DNA of 64,000 nucleotides from JAEXOD01 sp963663265 (GTDB lineage: Bacteria; Bacteroidota; Ignavibacteria; Ignavibacteriales; Melioribacteraceae), in NCBI GenBank assembly GCA_963663265.2, contig CAXXXM010000002.1, forward strand, positions 372,001-436,000, given 5' to 3'. Below, one piece after another: positions 17,065 to 26,199 of the stretch. The notes below the pieces were generated by a model that was not told the origin of the DNA, searched no databases, and saw only the letters and a list, made by a program, of their open reading frames with translations. Within the stretch, counting starts at the first letter, position 1. Each line of letters starts with the position of its first letter. Position numbers and translations under genes: made by a program.

Positions 17065-19122
17065 CTATTTAATTAAAATCATTTTTTTTGTGTCAATCAA
17101 ATTACCGGCTTGAATTTGATATAAATATACACCACTTGATAAGTTTTTAGCATTAAAATTTATTGAATAACTACCGGCTTGTTTATATTCGTTTACTAAT
17201 GTAGCAATCTCTTTACCTAAAATATCATATACTTTTAAAGTTACATTTTGAGCTGATGGTAAACTAAAAGATATAGTTGTACTTGGGTTAAATGGATTAG
17301 GAAAATTTTGAGCTAAAGAAAATGAACCGGGTGTTATTTCTTCTTGGCTTTCAACTGAAACAATTTCATTACGCTTAATTCTATACATACCGGAATTAAG
17401 ATTAGCATACAAATAATTATTTGTAATACCCAATCTACCACTTGTAGAAGTTGGCAATCCTTCTCCTGTTTTTATCCACGTTTCACCATCATCAGCAGAG
17501 TAGTAAACACCACTATTAATTAGCAAATAAATTTTATCCTCATAAATCATAAAATCATAAATCATTTTATAAAGAGAATCGGTAGCTGAGAGTTGCCAAG
17601 TAGCTCCATAGTCAGACGAACGATATAGTCCGGGTATAGTACCAGAAATAAAGAATTTATTATGTAAAATTTTAATCCAAGTAATATCTTTAAACGAATA
17701 TGTAGAAAACCAACTATCCCCAAAATTACTTGAAACTCGCCTTTCCATAGTACTTGACATTACTATCAAATCATCTTCTGCCGCTAATTCTGTTCTCGGA
17801 TTATAAGTAAAGTCTCCCGGACTAAGCCTTCCCCACGTGTACATATTATTCTTAGAAAACTGCAATCCACTAGAATAAGAAGCTACTAACCACCCACTTG
17901 AGGTTTTTATCATTCTTTGAACGTCAAATAAATATGAACTTATTTTTGTCCAGTTGTTGCCTTCATCATCTGATTTATAAATACCATCATATCCACCCAT
18001 ATATAAAGTTGTGTTATCTACCAAAATATCAACCGGATCATGTTCTCCCATACCAAGACTATCCCATTGTTCCGAATTTTCCCTCAGACGAAATAAGCCA
18101 TCTACCTCGTTTGATGAAGCTCTGGCATATAAAATATTCCCTCCGCATGAGAAAAATCCGACAAACAGTTTTTTTGAAACATAGTTTACACTCCAACTTT
18201 GTCCCAAATCTGTTGATATATATAATCCTTGCTTTTCTGTCCCGGCTATTACAACATTCCCCTTCCCATTTATAGTAGTAAAATTATACTTGCCAACAGA
18301 AGTTAACCTCTGCCAAGTATCTCCATTATCATAGGAAACAAACACTCCTCCATTTGAACTTCCAAATAAAACATTATCTTTACTATAAAATCTTGTAAAA
18401 TAGTTATCGGGAGGTGCAGCCGAAGCAATTCTCCATGAAGCGGCATCGTTATCAGAGATATACAAACCGCCCCAAGTACTTGCAAATAACCTATTGCCAA
18501 TCCTTTGTAATGTAATTATAGATAAATTTCCCAAACCGACATTAGCCAAGTTACAAGTTGAGCCATCCAGCGAACACTTAATTATCCCATTACTTATAGT
18601 ACCAATAAATGCATACTCATTCGACAATGCAACATCTGCCACATTATAATGCCCTGTTGAAGGACTAAATTCTAACCAATTATTTCCATGATCTTTTGTA
18701 ACAGAGATTTTAAAAACTGGACTACCGTTTAATAAATAATTCGAGACAAGGCATACCGTATTTCCAAATGCTTCAAGTGATCGAGAGCCAGAAACATCTC
18801 CGGCAACAGAAATATATTCCCATGTAGCTCCTAAATCATTTGACTTATATAAAGCATTTTCGGCTAACCTAAATAGAGTTGTACCGTCATATGCAAATTC
18901 ATAATTATTTCCATAATTAGAATATATATGAGCATCCCACGTACCACCAAAATTAGATGATTTTGCCCAGCCCTTATTGATACCTACAAATAACAAAGAG
19001 TCTGCAAATACCATATCATATGTTTTATACTGTAAATTCGGGAGATACAAATCCGGTGCCTTTTCCCATTGTGCAAATAAATTTATAAAACAAAAAAACA
19101 TTACCAAAAACACTTTAATCAT
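17065..19122 (-). CDS. T9SS-exported sortilin/BNR-repeat propeller protein
   Basis: About 685 residues from MIKVFLVMFF: this ATG is preceded by GGAGAAGG, while the ATG 33 bp upstream would place that site inside the protein. A signal peptide ends near LFAQ. The body has many S-x-D-x-G-x-T-W motifs (for example SNFGGTWDA, SNDLGATWEY, SYDNGDTWQR, SSDYGATWQL, SADDGETWIK), the Asp-box signature of sialidase/sortilin-like propellers; no sialidase catalytic set was recognised. The tail is a T9SS sorting domain (NFPNPFNPSTTI ... LSSGVYLYQI ... KKMILIK). It lies between two propeller paralogues and is probably co-transcribed with the downstream one. Confidence 0.8.
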   Translation of the reverse strand: MIKVFLVMFFCFINLFAQWEKAPDLYLPNLQYKTYDMVFADSLLFVGINKGWAKSSNFGGTWDAHIYSNYGNNYEFAYDGTTLFRLAENALYKSNDLGATWEYISVAGDVSGSRSLEAFGNTVCLVSNYLLNGSPVFKISVTKDHGNNWLEFSPSTGHYNVADVALSNEYAFIGTISNGIIKCSLDGSTCNLANVGLGNLSIITLQRIGNRLFASTWGGLYISDNDAASWRIASAAPPDNYFTRFYSKDNVLFGSSNGGVFVSYDNGDTWQRLTSVGKYNFTTINGKGNVVIAGTEKQGLYISTDLGQSWSVNYVSKKLFVGFFSCGGNILYARASSNEVDGLFRLRENSEQWDSLGMGEHDPVDILVDNTTLYMGGYDGIYKSDDEGNNWTKISSYLFDVQRMIKTSSGWLVASYSSGLQFSKNNMYTWGRLSPGDFTYNPRTELAAEDDLIVMSSTMERRVSSNFGDSWFSTYSFKDITWIKILHNKFFISGTIPGLYRSSDYGATWQLSATDSLYKMIYDFMIYEDKIYLLINSGVYYSADDGETWIKTGEGLPTSTSGRLGITNNYLYANLNSGMYRIKRNEIVSVESQEEITPGSFSLAQNFPNPFNPSTTISFSLPSAQNVTLKVYDILGKEIATLVNEYKQAGSYSINFNAKNLSSGVYLYQIQAGNLIDTKKMILIK

Positions 19123-19226
19123 TTTCACACCTTCTCCTTTAATAATGTCAAACAAAAGATAATTAATTCAACACTACATTGCAATAGACTGTGCTTTTCA
19201 TCACTTGGCATATTGCTCCAAAACAC

Positions 19227-19250
19227 AAAAGCCGACAGATGTCGGCTTTT
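19227..19250 (-). terminator. Terminator of the 19273-21399 gene
   Basis: Ten-bp perfect stem AAAAGCCGAC (19227-19236) / GTCGGCTTTT (19241-19250) with loop AGAT, with T-runs on either strand. It separates this gene from the BNR-propeller gene. Confidence 0.85.
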
Positions 19251-19272
19251 CAATAACTTCTGAACTTTAAAA

Positions 19273-21399
19273 CTATTTTATTAGTACTAATTTCTTTGTG
19301 CTAACATAATTCCCAGCTTCAAGTCTGTATATATAAATACCGCTAGCAAGTCCATTACCATTAAAATTGGTGGTATATGTCCCCGCAGTTTTATATTCTT
19401 CAATTAATGTTGCAACCTCCCTTCCTAAAATATCATAAACTTTCAACGACACATTACCGGCATTTGGTATTTGATAATTTATTGTTGTTGAAGGGTTGAA
19501 AGGATTGGGATAGTTTTGTTCTAACAAATAGTTAGAAACAAAAGGCAAATTTTCCTCATTATCTATACCTACAATTCCGTTATTATTAAATTCAGAAAGA
19601 CCAGCTGATTCATATCCAATCCAAATATTATCATTCCTATCAAAATCAAAACATCTAACAGAATAACTTTGTATTTCGGAATTTAGATTATTATAGGCTT
19701 CCCAGTCAGTTCCATTAAATTTATAAATTCCTCCAACCTTATTTGAGAGAGAATATGCAGCTACCCAAACATTATTCGAGGAGTCAAAACTTATATTCTT
19801 GATTGTGTTCCCATCTATTCCTGAATTGTAAGTATTGTATAAGGTACTATTTTGCCCATCATAAAATAAAAGTCCATTATTTGAACCCAACCACAAATTA
19901 TTGTTAATATCAAATCTTACAATTGAAGGAGCATAGGTTAAATTATTAATAACAACTCTTTCCCAATTTTCATTAACAAATTTATAAAGTCCACCTCCAC
20001 CACTTGCCCAAACGTTTTTTTCCTTATCTACTTCAATATCATAAATAGAATTATTAGAAAATGCCGAATTATTTTTATCATAAATTGTCCAATTTGTTCC
20101 ATCAAACATTTTAATGCCATTAAAGTATGTAGCAACCCATACTTTTAATTCTTCGTCAACTTTGATATCCTGAATCATCTCGCCATATACAAGGTTAGAA
20201 TTAGTGGAATTATAAATTGTCCAATTTGTTCCATCATATTTTGCAACCTCACCATGCAGAGTCGCTAACCAAACATTATTATAGAAATCAACATCAACAC
20301 ATCCAATTAGATTATAATTTAAACCTGAATTATTAGGATTAAAATCTTTCCAATTATTTCCGCTTACTCTTACTAATCCCTCTTCTGTTCCTATCCATTT
20401 TACATTGTTTTTATCAATTTTAATTTTAGAGATATGTTTATCATTTAGGCCAACAGTGTTCCATTCTGTATTTTTGTAATTGCTAATTCCTTTGTAACCA
20501 CCCACCCAAATTTCATTTTCTGATGTTTCTGCTATTGCACAAATTGAAGAACTTGACAAGCCAGCGTTTTCCATATTGTAATTAACCCACAAATTACCAT
20601 CATATTTTGATACTCCATACACACTCCCAGCCCAAATATTATTATTTCTATCAACGAGCAGAATTACAACATCATTTATACCAAATTCACTTCCCGGTAT
20701 AATAAAGTGCGTCCAAACGTTTCCATCATACTTGTCTACACCTTCTGAAGTCGCAAACCAAACTATACCATTCTCATCTGCTACAATACTTCTAACTAAG
20801 TTAGCTCCCAGTCCCGAATTTTGTTTATTAAAAACAGTCCAAGTAGTCCCTTTAATCCTAACAACTCCATTTTCAGTCGCAATCCAATAATTTTCGTTAA
20901 TATCCTTGCATATTGATAGTACTTTATTGTTGGGGAGCATAGAATTATCTTGATTATATGACTGGAAATTTGTTCCATCAAAAACACAGAACCCGTCGTA
21001 ATAAGTCCCAATCCATAAATCACCATTATTATCTTTAACTATTGTAGAAATTGAATTTGAGGGGATTTCAGAATTATCAGTGTTATATTGTGTAAATGAT
21101 GACCCATCAAAATATATTAATCCGCCCAAATGAGTTCCAATCCACAATGTTTCGTTATTATCAACAGCAAGAGTATAGGCAAATACATCCGGGAAAATAG
21201 AGTTAAAGTTACTTACATTTTCCTTCTCAAAAGTTTCTTTGTTAATTTTAATCAGTTTCCCTAATAGTGTTGCATAAACAAAATCGCCTTTTGCATATAA
21301 ATAATTAACATTATCATAACACGAGAAATGTTTCCAGTTTTCAGATTGTGCAAATATAAAACTGCTAAAAAATAATAGAATAATTATCTTCCCTTTCAT
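19273..21399 (-). CDS. T9SS-exported 14-repeat beta-propeller protein, paralogue
   Basis: About 708 residues from MKGKIIILLFF; GGAGG lies about 6 nt upstream of this ATG, which decides it over an upstream in-frame ATG. The signal peptide ends near IFAQ. About 14 propeller repeats (such as LWIGTHLGGLIYFDGSSFTQ, VWVATYFNGIKMFDGTNWTI and LWLGSNNGLLFYDGQ) fill residues 35-615. The T9SS tail (NYPNPFNPSTTI, LKVYDILGREVATL, LASGIYIYRLEAG, KKLVLIK) is almost the same as in the 14915-17056 protein. These repeats are the sensor type found in hybrid two-component systems, here freestanding and exported. Function unknown. Confidence 0.82.
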   Translation of the reverse strand: MKGKIIILLFFSSFIFAQSENWKHFSCYDNVNYLYAKGDFVYATLLGKLIKINKETFEKENVSNFNSIFPDVFAYTLAVDNNETLWIGTHLGGLIYFDGSSFTQYNTDNSEIPSNSISTIVKDNNGDLWIGTYYDGFCVFDGTNFQSYNQDNSMLPNNKVLSICKDINENYWIATENGVVRIKGTTWTVFNKQNSGLGANLVRSIVADENGIVWFATSEGVDKYDGNVWTHFIIPGSEFGINDVVILLVDRNNNIWAGSVYGVSKYDGNLWVNYNMENAGLSSSSICAIAETSENEIWVGGYKGISNYKNTEWNTVGLNDKHISKIKIDKNNVKWIGTEEGLVRVSGNNWKDFNPNNSGLNYNLIGCVDVDFYNNVWLATLHGEVAKYDGTNWTIYNSTNSNLVYGEMIQDIKVDEELKVWVATYFNGIKMFDGTNWTIYDKNNSAFSNNSIYDIEVDKEKNVWASGGGGLYKFVNENWERVVINNLTYAPSIVRFDINNNLWLGSNNGLLFYDGQNSTLYNTYNSGIDGNTIKNISFDSSNNVWVAAYSLSNKVGGIYKFNGTDWEAYNNLNSEIQSYSVRCFDFDRNDNIWIGYESAGLSEFNNNGIVGIDNEENLPFVSNYLLEQNYPNPFNPSTTINYQIPNAGNVSLKVYDILGREVATLIEEYKTAGTYTTNFNGNGLASGIYIYRLEAGNYVSTKKLVLIK

Positions 21400-21616
21400 A
21401 CAACCTCCAATTAAAAAGTTTATTTTATTCATTTTTCATTTAAGCACGTGAAATATTATTTTATCGAGAAAATAAGGATTAATTTTTACTATTCCAAATT
21501 GAAGGTGATTAACAACACAAATAATCTTGATATAAAACACAAGTAACAAAAATAATATACTTCTCCCTCTAAAAAATATATACAACACTATAATTTCAGA
21601 TTGTCTATTTAAAACT

Positions 21617-21642
21617 AAAAAAGCTCGATAAACGAGCTTTTT
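21617..21642 (-). terminator. Terminator of the MqnA-like gene
   Basis: Stem AAGCTCG (21621-21627) / CGAGCTT (21633-21639) with A-run left and T-run right; about 25 bp past the stop at 21667. Confidence 0.8.
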
Positions 21643-21666
21643 GTAAATTTCTATGATACAAAAATA

Positions 21667-22425
21667 TTATACGTAATTTACATCCACCATATTTTCTACT
21701 ACACCATGATAATAAGGTAACTTTAGCATTTCTTCAAGTCCAAAGGTTTCACTATCGGTAAGTTCATAATATACTGTATCTAAGTTTTGTTTAATAAATT
21801 CTTGTTTTTCAAGTGATAAGCCTAATTTTTCAAAAAAGTTAGGCAATACATCTTCTAATTTAATATTGGCTTCTTCTATGTCCAAACATAACTCTGCTAA
21901 AAACGTTTCATCCTTAGCAGCAAGCACAAAATTTACATAAGGAAAAGTCATAAGTTCGCTCATCTCTTCTGCAAAACTCATTCCCTTGTTAAAATATTCA
22001 TCATCGTAATTTTTATCGCCGACTACAATAATGTTAGTTTCAGATAAATCAGGAGCTTTAGTCTCTAATGTAATTTTTATTTCTGAAGAAAACTTTTCAG
22101 GATAAATTATTCGTGGTAATATAATTTCATTAGAAGTAACGTCACCATATAACCCGATTTTACTAATCCCCTTTTTGCTTGGGGCATAAAATATTTGAGC
22201 ATTAGAAAGCATTCCATTACAAGATATTCCATAATGCTTAGAAACAAAAAGATTAGGGTGAGCTAATAAGTCGCATGAAGGAATTAAAGCTACTTCCACA
22301 TTTTCACCCACTAATTCTTTTCCAACTAAGGCAGATTGAGTAAATGAAATGTCCTGATTATATTTATCAGGAATAAGTGTAGCAAATAACTTTGCTAAAA
22401 AAATATTTGGTAATTTAATTTTCAT
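21667..22425 (-). CDS. Divergent MqnA/MqnD-like (periplasmic-binding fold) protein
   Basis: A 252-residue soluble protein. Several stretches follow the pattern of the MqnA/MqnD family, which acts in the futalosine route to menaquinone: VEVALIPSCDLLAHP (near residue 43), YGISCNGMLSNAQIFYAPS (near 65), IGLYGDVTSNEIILPRI (near 92), TNIIVVGD (near 130) and MSELMTFPYVNFVLAAKDE (near 155). The N-terminal family motif around the usual Asn-containing SYLNA segment is not visible, so activity is uncertain. It starts about 60 bp after rplS, past a terminator. Alternatively it is another substrate-binding-fold protein with no role in menaquinone synthesis. Confidence 0.5.
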   Translation of the reverse strand: MKIKLPNIFLAKLFATLIPDKYNQDISFTQSALVGKELVGENVEVALIPSCDLLAHPNLFVSKHYGISCNGMLSNAQIFYAPSKKGISKIGLYGDVTSNEIILPRIIYPEKFSSEIKITLETKAPDLSETNIIVVGDKNYDDEYFNKGMSFAEEMSELMTFPYVNFVLAAKDETFLAELCLDIEEANIKLEDVLPNFFEKLGLSLEKQEFIKQNLDTVYYELTDSETFGLEEMLKLPYYHGVVENMVDVNYV

Positions 22426-22437
22426 AATAATATAAAA

Positions 22438-22462
22438 ACAAAAAGCCGCAAACGCGGCCCTT
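22438..22462 (-). terminator. Probable terminator after rplS
   Basis: Short GC-rich stem GCCGC (22445-22449) / GCGGC (22454-22458), followed on the minus strand by TTTTTGTTTTT. It lies between the rplS stop and the start of the MqnA-like gene, whose 5' end it almost touches, so it may act as a partial or leaky terminator. Confidence 0.65.
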
Positions 22463-22485
22463 TATTGCTTAAAGATGGGCAAAAA

Positions 22486-22833
22486 TTATCTAAGATTTTT
22501 ATCTTTAATACGAGCAGCTTTACCTGATAATCCACGTAAATAGTAGAGTTTAGCTCTGCGTACTTTACCTTCTTTAATAACTTCAATTTTAGCAATCTTA
22601 GGAGTGCTGTAAGGGAAAATTCTTTCAACACCAACACCGCTAGAGATTTTTCTAACAGTAAAAGATTTGCTTGCACCGCCGCCACGAATGGCAATAACAT
22701 CACCTTCAAAAGGCTGAATTCTTTCTTTATCGCCTTCAATTACTCTTACATGAACTCTTACTCTGTCACCTGCTTTAAAAGCTGGGTGGTCAGTTCTGAG
22801 CTGATCGGCTACAATTTCGTTTAATAAGTCCAT
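22486..22833 (-). CDS. rplS: 50S ribosomal protein L19
   Basis: A 115-residue ribosomal protein of the 30S-50S interface. It shows the family features FKAGDRVRVHVRVIEGDKER, FEGDVIAIRGGGASKSFTVRK, GVGVERIFPYSTPKI and KVRRAKLYYLRGLSGKAARI. Normal length. It is the last gene of the ffh-rpsP-khpA-rimM-trmD-rplS group and begins 3 bp after trmD. Confidence 0.96.
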   Translation of the reverse strand: MDLLNEIVADQLRTDHPAFKAGDRVRVHVRVIEGDKERIQPFEGDVIAIRGGGASKSFTVRKISSGVGVERIFPYSTPKIAKIEVIKEGKVRRAKLYYLRGLSGKAARIKDKNLR

Positions 22834-22836
22834 AAT

Positions 22837-23517
22837 TTACTCCAATCTATTTTTGTTTTTCCACTTCTCAGTTAGAATAAGCGACTGTTCGCTTTTCCAT
22901 TTTTTTATTTCTTTTTCGTTACCGGAAAGTAGAACATCCGGAACTTTCATATTTCTATAAACAGCAGGTCGAGTGTAATAAGGGGCTTCAATTACATCTC
23001 CATCCATAAATGAATCTAAAAGCGCAGACTCGCTATCATTTAGAACACCGGGAATCAATCTAACAATTGAATCAACAATAATTAACGCAAGTAGTTCACC
23101 GCCACTTAAAATAAAATTCCCTATCGAAACTTCATCAGTAGCAAAATGCTCACGTACTCTATCATCAATTCCTTTATAATGTCCTGCAACAATTATAATA
23201 TTATTAGCTAACGAAAACTTATTAGCTAATTTTTGATTGTATTTATCTCCTGATGGCATAGTAAAAATAATATGTTCATATTTATTTTTACTCATCAAAG
23301 ATTCAATACATTCAAATAGCGGCTCTGGTTTTAATAGCATACCAGGACCACCGGCAAAAGGTTTGTCATCAATTAGTTTATGCTTATCAAAAGCATAGTC
23401 ACGCAAATTATGAACAAATATTTCCACTTTTTTTTTATCTTGTGCACGTTTGATTATGCTGGTTTCCAAAGGACTTTTTAATAAATCCGGAACAGCAGAA
23501 ATAATATCAATTCTCAT
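22837..23517 (-). CDS. trmD: tRNA (guanine-37-N1) methyltransferase
   Basis: Methylates G37 of tRNAs that read CNN codons, preventing frameshifts; uses S-adenosylmethionine through a knotted SPOUT fold. Visible motifs are FAGGPGMLLKPEPLF (near residue 55), the AdoMet knot GNFILSGGELLALIIVDSI (near 132) and PGVLNDSES, DGDVIEAPYYTRP. The protein is about 226 residues from MRIDIIS, the family's normal start; two in-frame start codons lie 3 and 9 bp upstream. It overlaps the 3' end of rimM by about 10 bp, suggesting coupled translation. Confidence 0.95.
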   Translation of the reverse strand: MRIDIISAVPDLLKSPLETSIIKRAQDKKKVEIFVHNLRDYAFDKHKLIDDKPFAGGPGMLLKPEPLFECIESLMSKNKYEHIIFTMPSGDKYNQKLANKFSLANNIIIVAGHYKGIDDRVREHFATDEVSIGNFILSGGELLALIIVDSIVRLIPGVLNDSESALLDSFMDGDVIEAPYYTRPAVYRNMKVPDVLLSGNEKEIKKWKSEQSLILTEKWKNKNRLE

Positions 23518-24034
23518 CATATTCAAATATATCAGCCTGTTCAGTTAAATAAAGTATTTTATTTTTAGCATCAAAGCTATCAATATAAACCTTAACTGCA
23601 GGAATTAATACCTCTTTATTATCAGAATTTTTAATAACGTACACATCGTTTGCAGGCAAACAAAGTACATCTTCAATCATCCCAAAGAACATACCACTTC
23701 TAATAACTTGGCTTCCTATTAAGTCATGAATAAAGTATTCATAAGTTTTAAGTTTAACAGAATTATTCGGTTTAACAAATAACTTTGAACCCACCAAAAA
23801 ATGCAAATCTTCAGATTTGTTAAAATTAACAAATTTCACATGAAATACATTTTGAGATAGTTTAACATCATCAATAAGAAACTCTTTTAATTGACCGAAA
23901 ACGTTAATATAAACGTTTTTTAATTTAAAAAACCGTTCGGGAAAATCCGAATGGGATTTTAATGTAACATATCCTTCAAACTTTGAAAGAGCGAATACTT
24001 CGGCAACTAAAAAAAAATCTGTAACTTCTGACAA
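23507..24034 (-). CDS. rimM: Ribosome maturation factor RimM
   Basis: A 175-residue 16S rRNA processing factor that assists assembly of the 30S head around S19. The N-terminal barrel is degenerate here (FLVAEVFALSKFEGYVTLKSHSDFPERF) but the C-terminal PRC-barrel pattern is visible (YFIHDLIGSQVIRSGMFFG, EDVLCLPANDVYVIKN, EVLIPAVKVYIDSFD). Its place between khpA and trmD, as in many bacteria, supports the call. It overlaps trmD. Confidence 0.88.
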   Translation of the reverse strand: MSEVTDFFLVAEVFALSKFEGYVTLKSHSDFPERFFKLKNVYINVFGQLKEFLIDDVKLSQNVFHVKFVNFNKSEDLHFLVGSKLFVKPNNSVKLKTYEYFIHDLIGSQVIRSGMFFGMIEDVLCLPANDVYVIKNSDNKEVLIPAVKVYIDSFDAKNKILYLTEQADIFEYDEN

Positions 24035-24045
24035 TTTGTTTTATT

Positions 24046-24279
24046 CTAATCCAAAACTTTTAAAATTGATCGTTTACCGTCTTTTGCAGCAACAGCAGTA
24101 AGTAAAACTCTCATAGCTTGAGCAGTTTTTCCTTGTTTGCCAATAACTTTACCAACATCTTCAGGACCAACTTTTAAAGTAAGTTCAACAGTTTTATCAT
24201 CCGGATAAACATCGGTAACACTAACGCTATCGGGTGAATCAACTAAATGCTTAGCAATAAATTCTACAAATTCTTTCAT
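24046..24279 (-). CDS. khpA: KH-domain RNA-binding protein KhpA
   Basis: A 77-residue single KH domain with the GxxG loop (GKVIGKQGKTAQAM). KhpA proteins bind RNA, often as a partner of KhpB/EloR, and affect cell division and elongation in other bacteria. Sits between rpsP and rimM, its common location. Confidence 0.9.
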   Translation of the reverse strand: MKEFVEFIAKHLVDSPDSVSVTDVYPDDKTVELTLKVGPEDVGKVIGKQGKTAQAMRVLLTAVAAKDGKRSILKVLD

Positions 24280-24340
24280 AAGAATACCTTAATTAAATTA
24301 GAATGGGGCACAGTTCAAGTGACAAAACCCAAAAGCTAAC

Positions 24341-24754
24341 TTAGTTTTGTTCAGTTTCGGAAGCAGCACCCTTTACTTCCTTATTATCTTCAACTTCTTT
24401 AGTTTCTTTTTTAACTGGTTCTTTTACTACTTCTTTATGAGTAGCTTTCCATTCTTCCATTTTAGCAGCTATTTCTTCTTCTTTCAAACCTCTTTTTTTA
24501 AGGTCTAAGAAATACAAAATACCTTTTTTGGATAATAAACTTTTTACTGTTGCAGTTGGTTGGGCACCACAGCCAATCCAATAAATTGCTCTTTCTTCAT
24601 TTATTTCAATTGTTGGTGGTTCCATTCTTGGATTATAGTTACCTATTGCTTCAATAAATTTACCATCTCGAGGGGAACGAGCATCTGCAGCAACAACTTT
24701 ATATATTGGTTGTCTTTTTTTCCCCATTCTTCTTAATCTTAGCTTAACTGCCAA
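24341..24754 (-). CDS. rpsP: 30S ribosomal protein S16 with extended acidic/basic tail
   Basis: The first about 85 residues are a normal S16 (VKLRLRRMGKKRQPIYKVVA, DARSPRDGKFIEAIGNYNP, ERAIYWIGCGAQPTATVKSLL). The protein then continues to 137 residues with a helical segment and a charged, low-complexity end rich in Lys, Glu and Val. Tails of this kind are known in several Bacteroidota S16 proteins (from general knowledge). It lies directly downstream of ffh. Confidence 0.95.
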   Translation of the reverse strand: MAVKLRLRRMGKKRQPIYKVVAADARSPRDGKFIEAIGNYNPRMEPPTIEINEERAIYWIGCGAQPTATVKSLLSKKGILYFLDLKKRGLKEEEIAAKMEEWKATHKEVVKEPVKKETKEVEDNKEVKGAASETEQN

Positions 24755-24783
24755 ATTATTATTACCTCCAAGTAATTAATGTA

Positions 24784-26148
24784 CTATCTTCTTTTGTTTT
24801 TATGTTTTGATTTATTTTTTTTGTTCTTATTGCCGAAATTTCCTAACATCTTTTTTCCACCTTGCGATTGAATCATTCGCATCATGTTTTTCATTTCGTC
24901 AAATTGTTTAACAAGCCTATTCACATCTTGAATAGTGTTTCCCGAACCAATGGAAATTCTTTTTCTTCTACTTCCATTCAATACTTTCGGGTTTTTCCTC
25001 TCTTCTCTTGTCATTGATTGAATAATTGATTCAACCTTAACAAGCTCTTTGTCATCTATTTCGGTATCTTTAATTGCACTACCGAGACCTGGAATCATTG
25101 ATAAGAGAGATTTCAACGACCCCATTTTTTTTATCATTTTAATTTGCTTTAAAAAATCATCAAAATCAAACTTATTGTCAAGTAATTTTTTTTGCAAATC
25201 TTCTGCTTCAGTCTGATCAAACTGCTGTTGAGCTTTTTCAACAAGCGAAATAATATCACCTTTCCCTAAAATACGAGAAGCCATCCTATCGGGATGGAAA
25301 ATTTCGATTGTTTCAAGTTTTTCACCTAAACTAATAAACTTAATCGGTTTATTAACTACGGCTTTAATTGAAAGGGCACAACCGCCTCTTGAATCGCCAT
25401 CTAATTTAGTAAGAACTATTCCGTTAAAATCAACTCTATCATGAAAAGCTTTGGCAGAGTTTACGGCATCTTGTCCTGTCATAGAGTCAACAACAAATAA
25501 GGTTTCAGTTGGTTTTGTTCTTTCTTTAATCTTTGTTACTTCAAGCATTAAAGTTTCATCAACATGCAACCTACCGGCTGTATCAATAATAACAGTATCT
25601 AAACCATTTTCTTTGGCATAAGCTAAAGAATCTTCAGCAATTTTAACTGCATCCTTAAGACCATCAATAGTAAAAACCGGAACATTAATTCTTGCTCCAA
25701 GTTGTTTTAATTGGTCAATAGCAGCAGGTCTATAAATATCTGCCGCAGTTAATAATACTTTTCTTTTTCTATTAGATAAGTATTTTGCTAATTTACCTGC
25801 AAATGTAGTTTTTCCACTACCCTGTAAACCTACTAACAGAATAACGGTTAAACCCGATGCATTAAGGGTTAATTCACTTTGCGAACCTCCCATTAAAACA
25901 GTTAATTCATCATAAATAATCTTTGTTATTAACTGCCCTGGAGATACAGAAGTTAAAACTTCTGTGCCAAGTGCTTTTTCCTTAACATCGTCAATAAATT
26001 TTTTAGCAACTTTGTAATTTACATCGGCATCTAAAAGAACCACGCGGATTTCTCTTAGAGTATCGGCTATATTACTTTCAGTAAGTTTACCTTGACCGGT
26101 AACTTTCTTAAGTGCTTTTTCTATTTTATGAGTAAGATCTTCAAACAT
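24784..26148 (-). CDS. ffh: Signal recognition particle protein Ffh
   Basis: A 454-residue GTPase that binds signal peptides of nascent membrane proteins and, with SRP RNA and FtsY, delivers ribosomes to the translocon. The P-loop GLQGSGKTTFAGKL is near residue 107, the DTAGR motif near 190, TKLDGDSRGG near 248, and the RNA-binding SRRKRISIGSG in the M domain near 394. The tail is Met- and Lys-rich, as expected. It begins the translation/export gene group. Confidence 0.96.
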   Translation of the reverse strand: MFEDLTHKIEKALKKVTGQGKLTESNIADTLREIRVVLLDADVNYKVAKKFIDDVKEKALGTEVLTSVSPGQLITKIIYDELTVLMGGSQSELTLNASGLTVILLVGLQGSGKTTFAGKLAKYLSNRKRKVLLTAADIYRPAAIDQLKQLGARINVPVFTIDGLKDAVKIAEDSLAYAKENGLDTVIIDTAGRLHVDETLMLEVTKIKERTKPTETLFVVDSMTGQDAVNSAKAFHDRVDFNGIVLTKLDGDSRGGCALSIKAVVNKPIKFISLGEKLETIEIFHPDRMASRILGKGDIISLVEKAQQQFDQTEAEDLQKKLLDNKFDFDDFLKQIKMIKKMGSLKSLLSMIPGLGSAIKDTEIDDKELVKVESIIQSMTREERKNPKVLNGSRRKRISIGSGNTIQDVNRLVKQFDEMKNMMRMIQSQGGKKMLGNFGNKNKKNKSKHKNKRR

Positions 26149-26199
26149 ATCGCAAACTTACAAATTTAATCAATTTTTTCCTAAATATCAATAATAAAT

